Assembly (NCBI RefSeq): GCF_019972155.1
Contig: NZ_BOVL01000059.1
Location: 111,300 to 156,585 of the forward strand
DNA from: Bradyrhizobium sp. RD5-C2
GTDB lineage: Bacteria > Pseudomonadota > Alphaproteobacteria > Rhizobiales > Xanthobacteraceae
Length of the DNA: 45,286 bases
Direction of reading: 5' to 3'
Part shown: in pieces, positions 24,399-34,206 of the stretch
Numbering within the stretch: the first letter of the stretch is position 1
Layout of the letters: each line of letters begins with the position of its first letter
Made by a program: the position numbers and the translations under genes
The notes under the pieces: model-generated
Database searches by the model: none
Seen by the model: the letters and a program-made list of their open reading frames with translations, nothing else
What the model was told of the DNA's origin: nothing

Positions 24399-25529
24399 CT
24401 AGCGTGTACCGGTCGAAGTGCGGATCGGCCTGAGGTCGGTCACCCGCTTCGCCGCTTGCTTGATCCAGGGCGCCTGCTTCAGCGCAAACAATGCAAGCGA
24501 ACCGGCCGCGCTGCCGGCCTGCGTCACGCTCGACATCGGCGTGGGCTGCCCGCCGAACTGCATCTTGTAGGGCTCGTCACCGATGGTGAAATCCAGCACC
24601 CGGTCTCCACGCTCAATGCAATCCTTGGCGACACTTTCGAACGTCAGCGCGCCGATCGACTGGCTCTTGTATCCCTCGATGTCGAAAGCCGTCATGACGA
24701 TGAGCAGGCGGCCGCTGTGGGCGAGGCCAAGTGCCGTGGCGATGACCTCGCTATCCATCTTCATGGTGTAGAGTCGGGTAAAGGAGCCCATGCCGCGAAG
24801 CGCCACGCTCGAGTAGAAATCGAAGTACTCCGGTCGCTGCAGCAGGTCACCATCGCCGTGTGCGTGGAACCGCGGACCGCGAAACTTCCTCATCACGTCC
24901 ATGGCTTCGCCGATCGAAGCGCTGTCGGTGCAACATGCGAAGGTGAGCGTGCCCTTCTTGTGGATCTGGCGCCACTTCTTCGCCAGCTCTTTCACATAGG
25001 ACTTGCCCAGCGCGTTGATCTGCCATTGTTCGAACGGCGCGGACAAGACCGTCGCGTAGGCATTGGTATCCATCAGACTGCGGTGAGGCGCCCCGAGCAA
25101 ATTCTCGATCGGCATCCTGGCATCAAGCAGCTTGGGAATGCGCAGCAGGTCGAACGGCCGGACCAGCTTGCGAAGCTTCTCGCAGGCCTGCCGGTCCTGC
25201 AGCAGGTCGGCGAATGTCGTCGTGGCGCAGACCGGCGACAAATAGTCGGACACGCGAAGGTCGGCGAATTCGATCGTCCGCATCGGCCCGCGTCGCACGC
25301 GCAACAGCGGCAGCACGGCCGCCAGCGCCTTGTTGGCGCGATGACGGACGACGACGACCAGCGGCTTCGCCGCCGCGGCGGGAGCGAGCTTGCGATAGAG
25401 GCTGTCGAGCCACAGCGGATGCTGAAAGGCGGTCGCGTCCGAGCCTTCGAACAATGTCGCGTATTCTTCAGACAGGAAGTCGAATGCGTCGTCGATGCAG
25501 ACATCGAACGCGTCATCATTCTTATTCAT
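24399..25529 (-). CDS. GNAT-family acetyltransferase (CelD/FemAB-like)
   Basis: The 376-residue product resembles proteins annotated as cellulose-biosynthesis CelD-like acetyltransferases with a duplicated GNAT (Acetyltransf_6) fold: TAFQHPLWLDSLYRKLAP near the start, VVVRHRANKALAAVLPLLRV, a central helix LGKSYVKELAKKWRQIHKKG, and the C-terminal half with MKMDSEVIATALGLAHSGRL and RGDRVLDFTIGDEPYKMQFG. Such proteins sit in many exopolysaccharide loci and probably acylate a sugar or lipid precursor; direct evidence is scarce. No signal peptide or membrane helix is seen. No clear ribosome-binding site precedes 25529. Confidence 0.82.
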   Translation of the reverse strand: MNKNDDAFDVCIDDAFDFLSEEYATLFEGSDATAFQHPLWLDSLYRKLAPAAAAKPLVVVVRHRANKALAAVLPLLRVRRGPMRTIEFADLRVSDYLSPVCATTTFADLLQDRQACEKLRKLVRPFDLLRIPKLLDARMPIENLLGAPHRSLMDTNAYATVLSAPFEQWQINALGKSYVKELAKKWRQIHKKGTLTFACCTDSASIGEAMDVMRKFRGPRFHAHGDGDLLQRPEYFDFYSSVALRGMGSFTRLYTMKMDSEVIATALGLAHSGRLLIVMTAFDIEGYKSQSIGALTFESVAKDCIERGDRVLDFTIGDEPYKMQFGGQPTPMSSVTQAGSAAGSLALFALKQAPWIKQAAKRVTDLRPIRTSTGTR

Positions 25530-25837
25530 GTGAAACCAAACAAACGAGTTTTCAAAAGCGTCGGTCGAGCCGCCGTGATCTCCTTATAGCAAAGGCTGAC
25601 GACCTCGGGCACCGGGAGAATGCGATTTGTATTAATGCGGTCCCTCGACCTTTTGCGCAGTGTTGCTGCTCGAACGTCGCCGGCCTGGCGGGATCCAGTG
25701 TGATGCTGTCGCGGTGCCGCCAGATTTCGTTAACAATCTCTTGCGGCTCGTCTTACATCAAACTGCCACGCGAGATCGCAAGCGGTCTGGACCGGATATT
25801 GCAGTTTAGGGCTCGTAAGGACTGGAGCCCTGCCGAA
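25530..25837. other. Divergent intergenic region, 308 bases
   Basis: Between the GNAT gene and the WecB-like gene. The plus-strand frame stays open upstream of 25838, but the protein there is Arg/Ser-rich and overlaps the GNAT gene, so it is not taken as coding. A GTTAAC site lies at 25729-25734, 104 nt before the WecB-like start. Nothing else is evident. Confidence 0.5.
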
Positions 25838-26827
25838 ATGTTGACTAACAGCCAAAAAGCCCGTGTTTCCGACGCAATTTCGCCCCTACAGGCCGATCGC
25901 GAGCGGCCTCGGCGTCTCGATTCGGATGTGGCTGCTCCATCTGTCCGGATTTGCGACACTTCGAGCGCCGGGCAACCGGTTTCGTCCTCGGATGTGCCAG
26001 CCGGATCATCGAGCGGCGTGGAGCGTCGCATCAATCCTGTCGGCAGGGCTGCGACTGCCGGCGTTCTCCGGGCGACCATCGGCGGGCTGCGGCTCGCCGT
26101 GCTCGATCGCGAGCAGACCGCGGACTTCATGGTCGAGGCGGTGCATCCGAACCGGCGTATCAATCGGCCGCTGTATCTGACGTCAGCCAATGGCGAGGTG
26201 CTGTCGCGCTGCTCCACCGAGCCGATGACCGATCGGCTGTTCCGTGCCGCCGACCTGATCAATGCCGACGGGCAGCCGCTGGTGATGGTGTCGAAGCTGC
26301 GGTCGCCGAACCCGCTTCCCGAGCGCGTTGCGACCACGGACTTGTTCCACGACGTCGCGCGCAAGGCAGAAGAACTCGGGCTGACCTTCTATCTGTTTGG
26401 TGCCAACGAGGTCGAGAACAAGGCGGCCATCACCAATGTCCGCCGGGCCTATCCGGCGCTCAAGATCGTCGGCCATTCGCACGGCTATCTGCGCGGCGAT
26501 GCGCTTCGGGCCAAGGTGGATGAGATCAACGCCCTGGCGCCGGACTTTCTCTGGGTCGCGCTTGGCGTGCCCTACGAACAGGCCTTCGTCGACGAGTTCA
26601 TGTCGCGGCTCGGCAATGTCGGTGTCATCAAGACGTCGGGCGGATTGTTCAACTTCCTGTCCGGATCGCGGCCGCGCGCGCCGAGATGGATGCAGATCGT
26701 CGGGCTCGAATGGGCCTGGCGTGTCTGGCTCGAGCCGCGCCGGCTGTTCTGGCGCTATCTGACGACCAACCCACACGCCCTGTATCTGCTGTTCAACGGT
26801 ACCGGGTCCTCGTCGACAAGGGACTGA
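25838..26827 (+). CDS. WecB/TagA/CpsF-family glycosyltransferase (GT26)
   Basis: From the ATG at 25838 the product is 329 residues. The first ~80 are polar and low-complexity; the GT26 domain follows: GGLRLAVLDREQTADFM, RPLYLTSANGEVLSRC, AADLINADGQPLVMVSKL (the Asp is the family's conserved residue), AEELGLTFYLFGANEVENKA, APDFLWVALGVPYEQAFV and KTSGGLFNFLSGSRPRAPRW. A basic C-terminus (EWAWRVWLEPRRLFWRYL) fits membrane association as in TagA. It should transfer a sugar (ManNAc or ManNAcA type in known members) to a lipid-linked acceptor. It is the last gene of the polysaccharide locus seen here. Confidence 0.9.
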   Translation: MLTNSQKARVSDAISPLQADRERPRRLDSDVAAPSVRICDTSSAGQPVSSSDVPAGSSSGVERRINPVGRAATAGVLRATIGGLRLAVLDREQTADFMVEAVHPNRRINRPLYLTSANGEVLSRCSTEPMTDRLFRAADLINADGQPLVMVSKLRSPNPLPERVATTDLFHDVARKAEELGLTFYLFGANEVENKAAITNVRRAYPALKIVGHSHGYLRGDALRAKVDEINALAPDFLWVALGVPYEQAFVDEFMSRLGNVGVIKTSGGLFNFLSGSRPRAPRWMQIVGLEWAWRVWLEPRRLFWRYLTTNPHALYLLFNGTGSSSTRD

Positions 26828-27009
26828 ACTTGCTGGTGCGTGCAAGCTGCGTTCCGGGCCGATCCTCCGCGGTTGCAAACCCATTCGATGCGGGTAGCAC
26901 AGCGATATCATCGCTCGCGTTGCATGCGGACGCGCGCTACGCCATAGCTTGCCTTGCATGGCCTGAGGAATGATACTCGCTCCGGACAGCCAGCCTAAGG
27001 ACGAGAGCG

Positions 27010-28299
27010 TTGCCGGACATTGCGAGCAGGGAAGGGTTCGATGTCAAGCGCGCAGCCTTCGCCGCGACCATCGGCAACATGCTGGAGTTCTACGACTTCA
27101 TCACCTACAGCTTCTTTGCGACCGAGATCGGGCGCACCTTCTTTCCCGCGCATAGCGAATACGGCAGCCTCATGCTGTCGCTTGCGACCTTCGGCGCCGG
27201 TTTCCTGACGCGCCCCATTGGCGGCGTCGTGCTCGGCATCTTCTCCGACCGGGTCGGCCGGCGGCCGGCGATGCTGCTGAGCTTTGCGCTGATGGGTGGC
27301 GCGATCCTGACCATCGCATTGACACCATCCTATGCCGCGATCGGCGTCGTGGCTCCGATGATCGTGATCATGGCGCGGATGATGCAGGGATTCGCGCTCG
27401 GCGGCGAGGTCGGACCGACCACGGCCTATCTCATCGAGATCGCGGCACCCAGGAATCGCGGCCTTGTGGTGGCATGGCAGCCGGCCAGCCAGGAGATCGC
27501 GGCGACCGTCGGCGCTCTTGTCGGCGTCATCCTGAGCAGCACGATGGCGCCCGACATGCTGCAGGCCTACGGATGGCGCGTCGCATTCCTGCTCGGGGCG
27601 GTCTGCCTGCCGTTCGGCATCTGGATGCGCCGGACGCTGCCGGAAACCGTGCCGCACGGCGAGCGCGCCGCGGCGGGCGTAGAGCGCGCGAACCATGTCG
27701 TGCTGGCGCGCCGGCACAGTCGCGTGATCCTGCTGGCCGTGATGATCCTGGCCAGCGGCACGATCTCGACCTACGTGACGCAATACATGACGACCTACGC
27801 CAAGAATACGCTGCACGTGTTGCCGTCGCTCGCCTTCACCGTATCGCTGGTGAGCAACGGACTTCAAATCATCGGCGCGGTGCTGGGCGGCTGGCTTGCC
27901 GACCGGCTCGGACGCAAGCCGATCATGATCTGGCCGCAGCTCGTCGTGCTGGTGCTGACCTATCCGGCCTTCCTGTGGATCGTCCGGGACCCCGGCGCGT
28001 GGTCGCTGCTGTTCGGCTTCGGCATCCTGTCATTCATCGGATCGCTGCCGTTCACGGCGTTCTACGCCGCCTTCACCGAAGCGCTGCCGCAGAATATCCG
28101 CGGCGGTGTGTTCGCGACGATCTACGCGGTGGCGATCGCGACCTTCGGCGGCACTGCGCAGCTCGTGGTCACGTGGCTGCTGCACGTGACCGGAGATCCG
28201 CTGGCGCCGTCCTGGTATCTGCTGCTCGCGGCGGCGGTCGGCATCGTGGCCATGAGCCTGATGCCCGAGACCGCGCCGGTGAAGGTCGGCGAGAAGTAG
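27010..28299 (+). CDS. MFS transporter, metabolite:H+ symporter (MHS) family
   Basis: The reading frame offers a TTG start at 27010 behind AAGGACGAG, giving 429 residues. It has twelve predicted helices and strong MHS marks: AATIGNMLEFYDFITYSFFA at the start, RPIGGVVLGIFSDRVGRRPA (loop 2-3 motif), MMQGFALGGEVGPTTAYLIE, and the second-half GGWLADRLGRKPIM. Relatives carry citrate, alpha-ketoglutarate, proline-betaine or shikimate with protons. The neighbours (polysaccharide genes upstream, encapsulin operon downstream and convergent) give no clue about the substrate; citrate/dicarboxylate-like is a guess from the N-terminal similarity. Confidence 0.9.
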   Translation: MPDIASREGFDVKRAAFAATIGNMLEFYDFITYSFFATEIGRTFFPAHSEYGSLMLSLATFGAGFLTRPIGGVVLGIFSDRVGRRPAMLLSFALMGGAILTIALTPSYAAIGVVAPMIVIMARMMQGFALGGEVGPTTAYLIEIAAPRNRGLVVAWQPASQEIAATVGALVGVILSSTMAPDMLQAYGWRVAFLLGAVCLPFGIWMRRTLPETVPHGERAAAGVERANHVVLARRHSRVILLAVMILASGTISTYVTQYMTTYAKNTLHVLPSLAFTVSLVSNGLQIIGAVLGGWLADRLGRKPIMIWPQLVVLVLTYPAFLWIVRDPGAWSLLFGFGILSFIGSLPFTAFYAAFTEALPQNIRGGVFATIYAVAIATFGGTAQLVVTWLLHVTGDPLAPSWYLLLAAAVGIVAMSLMPETAPVKVGEK

Positions 28300-28308
28300 C
28301 CGCTGAGC

Positions 28309-28500
28309 TCAGTCCATGTCGCGAAAGGCGTGGCCGTTGGCCTCGATTTCTTTCACGAGCTGCGGCGGCAGGTTGGCCTGCGCCGAGGTGCCGTCGAACA
28401 CCCAGTCCTTGGCGTCGCCGAGATCGGGGAGGCCGGCGCCCTTGCGGACATAAAGGCCGACCGATGCCTTCTTCGGGTTGATGTAGAGATCGTAGTCCAT
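28309..28500 (-). CDS. Small conserved-looking protein downstream of encapsulin
   Basis: A 63-residue acidic protein (DYDLYINPKKASVGLYVRKG... DWVFDG... EIEANGHAFRDMD) with no Cys, signal or membrane segment. The start has GAGGAGGCGC upstream, a good ribosome-binding site. It lies 85 nt after the encapsulin stop on the same strand, so it is probably in the nanocompartment operon. I do not recognise a family. It might be a small cargo, a shell-associated factor, or simply an adjacent stress gene; it lacks the DGSLGIGSL-type loading motif. Confidence 0.72.
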   Translation of the reverse strand: MDYDLYINPKKASVGLYVRKGAGLPDLGDAKDWVFDGTSAQANLPPQLVKEIEANGHAFRDMD

Positions 28501-28585
28501 TGCGCGCCTCCTCTTCGTTGCAGTTCAACGGAAGCTCCGGCACAGATTGGCCGGAGGCGTCCTGGAAGAGTCAACGCCGGTAAGA

Positions 28586-29401
28586 CTAGGCGGGTTTCTT
28601 CGCCTCCGGCGCAAGCACCACCGACGCTTCGCTGGTCAGCATCAGGAAGGTGATGGTCTCCTGGAAATACAGCTGGACCGAGGTCGCGGAGTGGCTGAGA
28701 TAGCCGATCGAGAGGTCTTGACCGATCGAGAGCTGGAAATCGCCGCCGCGGGTGGTGAGCAGGACGCCGCCCTCGATCGCCGGTGCCCAGATGATCTTGC
28801 CGTCGATCAGGCGCTGGATGTGCTGCAGCACGGGATAGCCGTCGTCGGTCGCACCGCCGATCGCGGTGTAGGGCTCGGTGCCGAGCAGCAGCGTATAGGG
28901 ACCGTTGACGCCGGCGAGCCGCAACTGGCTGACCGCCTGCGCGACCACGGCGGGGTAATTCTTGATGCTCGACGGCAGCGTCAGCACCGGGTTGCTGGTG
29001 CCCTGGCGGATGCCCTGAATGCCGGCGGCGGCGTAGCCGTCGAACACCGCGCGATCCTCGGCGAAGGCGATCTTTCGCGCGGCGTCCTTGAGCGGATCCC
29101 AGTCGGAATCATTGGAGCCGCGTTCGACATCGTCGATCGCCTGGCGCGACAGCTCGAACGGCACGCGCAGCTCCACCAGCGCGCGGACGTCGCGTTGCGT
29201 TGCCTCGACGCCGTCGCCGGGTGTCGCGATTTTCTTCAGATGGCCGGTGCCTACCGCGGAGAAGTCCGTGCCCTTCGGCCCATCGACATCGACGACACGG
29301 CGCGCGGCCAGATGGCGCTTCAACGTCCGCGAGGCTTCCTCTTCGATCTGGGCCCATGCCGCGTCAGAGATGGGGGCCAATCCCCGATGAAGATTATTCA
29401 T
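28586..29401 (-). CDS. Encapsulin nanocompartment shell protein (family 1, linocin-M18-like)
   Basis: The 271-residue product is full length for a family 1 encapsulin with the HK97-type fold. Visible marks are NNLHRGLAPISDAAWAQIEE and TLKRHLAARRVVDVDGPKG (N-arm that forms the cargo-binding pocket), LRVPFELSRQAIDDVERG, ARKIAFAEDRAVFDGY (E-loop), SQLRLAGVNGPYTLLLG (P-domain), and DLSIGYLSHSATSVQLYF near the end. Shell proteins self-assemble into icosahedral cages holding a cargo enzyme. Its start overlaps the DyP stop by 8 nt (ATGAATAA), so translation is coupled, and its ribosome-binding site lies in the DyP cargo-peptide codons. Confidence 0.95.
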   Translation of the reverse strand: MNNLHRGLAPISDAAWAQIEEEASRTLKRHLAARRVVDVDGPKGTDFSAVGTGHLKKIATPGDGVEATQRDVRALVELRVPFELSRQAIDDVERGSNDSDWDPLKDAARKIAFAEDRAVFDGYAAAGIQGIRQGTSNPVLTLPSSIKNYPAVVAQAVSQLRLAGVNGPYTLLLGTEPYTAIGGATDDGYPVLQHIQRLIDGKIIWAPAIEGGVLLTTRGGDFQLSIGQDLSIGYLSHSATSVQLYFQETITFLMLTSEASVVLAPEAKKPA

Positions 29402-30449
29402 GTCCAGCGTCTCCTTTCAGTGAGCCGATCCCGAGCGAGCCGTCGGACGGCGATATTCTTTGTGCAGGTGCCTCGCCAGCCCCGGCGTCGTCCAGCGACG
29501 GCTCAGCCGGCGCGGGTGGCTCGCCGGTGACATCTTCCAGGAAGGTCGCCGACGGAATAAAGAACAGCGTGCCGGTCACGGCGCGGCTGAAGTCGAGCAG
29601 GCGATCGTAATTGCCCGGCGGCCTGCCGACGAACATGTTCTCCAGCATCTGCTCGATCCGGTGCGGGGACTTGGCATAGCCGATGAAGTAGGTACCGAAC
29701 TCGCCCTTGCTGATGTTGCCGAACGGCATGTTGTCGCGGACGATATCGAGCTCCTCGCCGTTCTCCACGATCGTCGTCAGGGCGTTGTGCGCGTAGCTCG
29801 GCTTCACCGCATCGTCGAGCTCGATGTCGGACAGCTTGGTGCGGCCGATGATCTTCTCCTGCATCTCGACCGGCAGCTCGTTCCACTTCTCCAGGTCGTG
29901 CAGGTATTTTTGCACGATCACATAGCTGCCACCGGCGAAGGCTGGGTCCTCGTCGCCGATGATGGTGGCGTCGGTGGCCGCCTGGTCCTCCGGATTCTCC
30001 GTGCCGTCGACGAAGCCGAGCAGGTCGCGCTCGTCGAAATATTTGAAGCCGTGCACCTCGTCCGAGGTCGCAACCGCATCGCCGAGCCGCGACATGATCT
30101 GTGTCGCGAGCTCGAAGCACAGGTCCATCGGCACCGCGCGGATGTGAAACAGCAGGTCGCCCGGTGTCGCAACGGCGTGGTGGACGCCGTTGATCTCGCG
30201 GAACGGATGCAAACCTTTCGGCTTCGGCGCACCGAACAGCCGGTCCCATGCATCCGAGCCGATGCCCATGACGCAGGACAGCCGGCCCTCGAGATCGCGG
30301 AAGCCGACCGCGCGCACCAGCGCAGCCACGTCCGCACACAGCGACCGCACCACAGTATCATATTCCGGATTGGGCTTGATCGTGACCGCAAGGAAGATGG
30401 CCGCGCGCGTCAGCTTCGCAGCGACCGGTTGCGGAACGGCTGATGGCAC
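29394..30449 (-). CDS. B-type Dyp peroxidase, encapsulin cargo enzyme
   Basis: The GTG at 30449 follows AAGGAGAG, giving 351 residues; an upstream GTG at 30473 has no ribosome-binding site. Heme-peroxidase residues match DyP type B: Asp148 in GFVDGTENP, proximal His221 in KPSYAHNAL, and Arg238 with Asn240 in VRDNMPFG, equivalent to Asp153, His226, Arg244 and Asn246 of Rhodococcus DypB. After the domain comes an Ala/Pro/Glu linker and the cargo-loading peptide DGSLGIGSLKG (residues 336-346), which targets enzymes into encapsulin shells. It should oxidise dyes, lignin-like phenolics or other substrates with H2O2. The shell gene follows directly. Confidence 0.95.
   Translation of the reverse strand: MPSAVPQPVAAKLTRAAIFLAVTIKPNPEYDTVVRSLCADVAALVRAVGFRDLEGRLSCVMGIGSDAWDRLFGAPKPKGLHPFREINGVHHAVATPGDLLFHIRAVPMDLCFELATQIMSRLGDAVATSDEVHGFKYFDERDLLGFVDGTENPEDQAATDATIIGDEDPAFAGGSYVIVQKYLHDLEKWNELPVEMQEKIIGRTKLSDIELDDAVKPSYAHNALTTIVENGEELDIVRDNMPFGNISKGEFGTYFIGYAKSPHRIEQMLENMFVGRPPGNYDRLLDFSRAVTGTLFFIPSATFLEDVTGEPPAPAEPSLDDAGAGEAPAQRISPSDGSLGIGSLKGDAGHE
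29411..29444 (-). promoter_or_regulatory. Cargo-loading peptide codons carrying the encapsulin ribosome-binding site
   Basis: Codons 29412-29444 encode DGSLGIGSLKG at the DyP C-terminus. The same stretch contains AAAGGAG (plus 29411-29417) nine bases before the encapsulin ATG at 29401. Two essential functions therefore share the same bases; whether this constrains the KGD codons is inference. Confidence 0.75.
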
Positions 30450-30482
30450 GCATCTCTCCTTAACTAACGGCACTTTAACGCG

Positions 30483-30518
30483 AAAAAGGTCTCGCCTGGA
30501 CGCCGGATCGACGTCCAG
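30483..30518 (-). terminator. Possible terminator after the DUF2171 gene
   Basis: On the minus strand CTGGACG and CGTCCAG (plus 30496-30518) form a 7-bp stem with a 9-nt loop, followed seven bases later by a TTTTT run (30483-30487). It lies between the DUF2171 stop and the DyP start and could separate these transcripts. The gap between stem and T-run makes it weak. Confidence 0.35.
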
Positions 30519-30566
30519 ACAGAGCAGAGGAGCATGCCATCGGAGCCTTTACAAGAGCCCGGATCG

Positions 30567-30836
30567 CTAGGCTTCCGCGGACGGACCAACCGGCTTGCCG
30601 GACTTCTCCTCCTCAAGGGTCACGGCAATGGCGGCGTTGGCGGAGAGCCGGACCTTGGAGCCTTCGACACCGGCGACGAAGCCGAGCTCGATATAGTGGT
30701 GATGGCCTTTGTGGAAGCCGTCGCTCTCGCTCTTCTTGAGCTTGATGCGGTTGCCTTCCACGTGATCGACGGTGCCGACATGCACACCATCGGCGCCGAT
30801 GACCTCCATGTTGTCCTTGATGTTCTGCTGCGTCAT
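30567..30836 (-). CDS. DUF2171 domain protein
   Basis: The ATG at 30836 with CAGGGAGAGCG in front gives 89 residues. The sequence NMEVIGADGVHVGTVDHVEG, RIKLKKSESDG, HHYIELGFVAGVEGSKVRLS matches the DUF2171 family (small beta-rich proteins with a PRC-barrel-like look). No signal or membrane segment is seen. It lies 102 nt after the clpB stop on the same strand and 117 nt before the DyP start, so it links the chaperone and encapsulin genes. Function unknown; stress association is inference from location. Confidence 0.85.
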   Translation of the reverse strand: MTQQNIKDNMEVIGADGVHVGTVDHVEGNRIKLKKSESDGFHKGHHHYIELGFVAGVEGSKVRLSANAAIAVTLEEEKSGKPVGPSAEA

Positions 30837-30938
30837 GACGCTCTCCCTGGTTGCAGGTCGGCTTGCACATTCAGCTTGCATATGATGCGCCTGGACGACG
30901 CGGCGATGACAGCGCGTCGTTGGCCATCCGGGCTTCTC

Positions 30939-33551
<2,613 letters not shown>

Positions 33552-33701
33552 GGTGGCACCTCAAGGCAGCACAGGCTCGTCGAGATCAAGTCATGCCACG
33601 CATTGCCGCCGGCGACAGATGGCGGAACGATGACATCCATCATGCGGCAGCCGAGTTGCAATCGCGCCGGCGGAAAACCGCGGGCCTGACGCTGTCGCAG
33701 G

Positions 33702-33734
33702 TCGTATCGTGTGGTCGTTTCAGGGGTGTGTCAA
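33702..33734 (-). promoter_or_regulatory. Weak promoter candidate for clpB
   Basis: On the minus strand TTGACA (plus 33729-33734) is followed 18-19 bases later by a poor -10 (ACGATA or CGATAC). It lies about 150-180 nt upstream of the clpB start. No heat-shock (RpoH) consensus or CIRCE element was seen, so this is only a candidate. Confidence 0.25.
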
Positions 33735-34129
33735 TCGCGGAGCGTGGCCGCCGGCATACCGCTTTTGAGGTGTTGCGACTGCCGGTGTTCGCTTCTGGCA
33801 CTCATCCGGCGGCACTGCTACGGACGCGCCGACAAATCGGGGTCCGCATCACGGCGGTGGTGGCTCGGCTGATCGCGGTGCTTGCGAAGCGAGCGGCGCG
33901 ACGATCCTGGATCGTTGCAATCGTGCGAGAGCCGAAGTCATGTTCGCGATTCAGTAACTGTCGACTCGCACCTCGCGGAGTGCACGCGATGATGCAGACG
34001 TGAATCGCGCGTTGTTCCACTGAATCGCGCGATGATGAGTCACTGCACACTCTGAACCGTCGATGAATAGCTGCGCGCTGCGTTTCCGGCTGTTTCAGGT
34101 TGATGTAAGGTCAAGGCGCTAGCGATGAA

Positions 34130-34154
34130 GTGTATCGGTGCGTTGCCGATACAC
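34130..34154. repeat. Perfect inverted repeat upstream of the EcfG-type promoter
   Basis: GTGTATCGG at 34130-34138 pairs with CCGATACAC at 34146-34154 around TGCGTTG. It directly abuts the GGAAC element, so it could be an operator for an additional regulator of the promoter. Confidence 0.5.
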
Positions 34155-34180
34155 GGAACTTTTGTTCCGGTTCTCACGTT
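34155..34180 (+). promoter_or_regulatory. EcfG (general stress response) type promoter
   Basis: GGAAC at 34155-34159 and CGTT at 34177-34180 are separated by 17 nt, an exact match to the alphaproteobacterial EcfG consensus GGAAC-N16/17-CGTT. The ATG of the WXXGXW gene lies 27 nt downstream, leaving a short leader with GAAGAGG as ribosome-binding site. Confidence 0.7.
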
Positions 34181-34206
34181 GAACGTGTTCATCGAAGAGG
34201 CTCCCA

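Larger units (their letters stand above)
33552..34206. other. Divergent intergenic region, 655 bases
   Basis: Lies between clpB and the WXXGXW-repeat gene. A plus-strand open frame at 33593-34003 is Arg-rich, has no family features and overlaps probable regulatory DNA, so it is not called. Contents: a TGTCAA (-35 on minus) at 33729-33734; an 11-bp direct repeat TGAATCGCGCG at 34001-34011 and 34021-34031; a 9-bp-stem hairpin at 34130-34154; and the EcfG-type promoter at 34155-34180. Confidence 0.5.

Noticed and set aside
25214..25837. Long in-frame extension before the WecB-like gene
   Set aside because: It runs antisense through the GNAT gene and is Arg/Ser-rich; the GT26 domain begins well after ATG 25838.
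28309..28500. Second cargo with a loading peptide
   Set aside because: No DGSLGIGSL-like motif at either end of the 63-residue protein, so cargo status is not claimed.
33552..33760. RpoH (heat-shock) promoter for clpB
   Set aside because: CTTGA is present but no matching -10 element at the right distance; only a weak TTGACA candidate was kept.
33593..34003. Plus-strand frame of 136 residues upstream of the WXXGXW gene
   Set aside because: Arg-rich, no family signature and it overlaps probable promoter and repeat DNA of the intergenic region.
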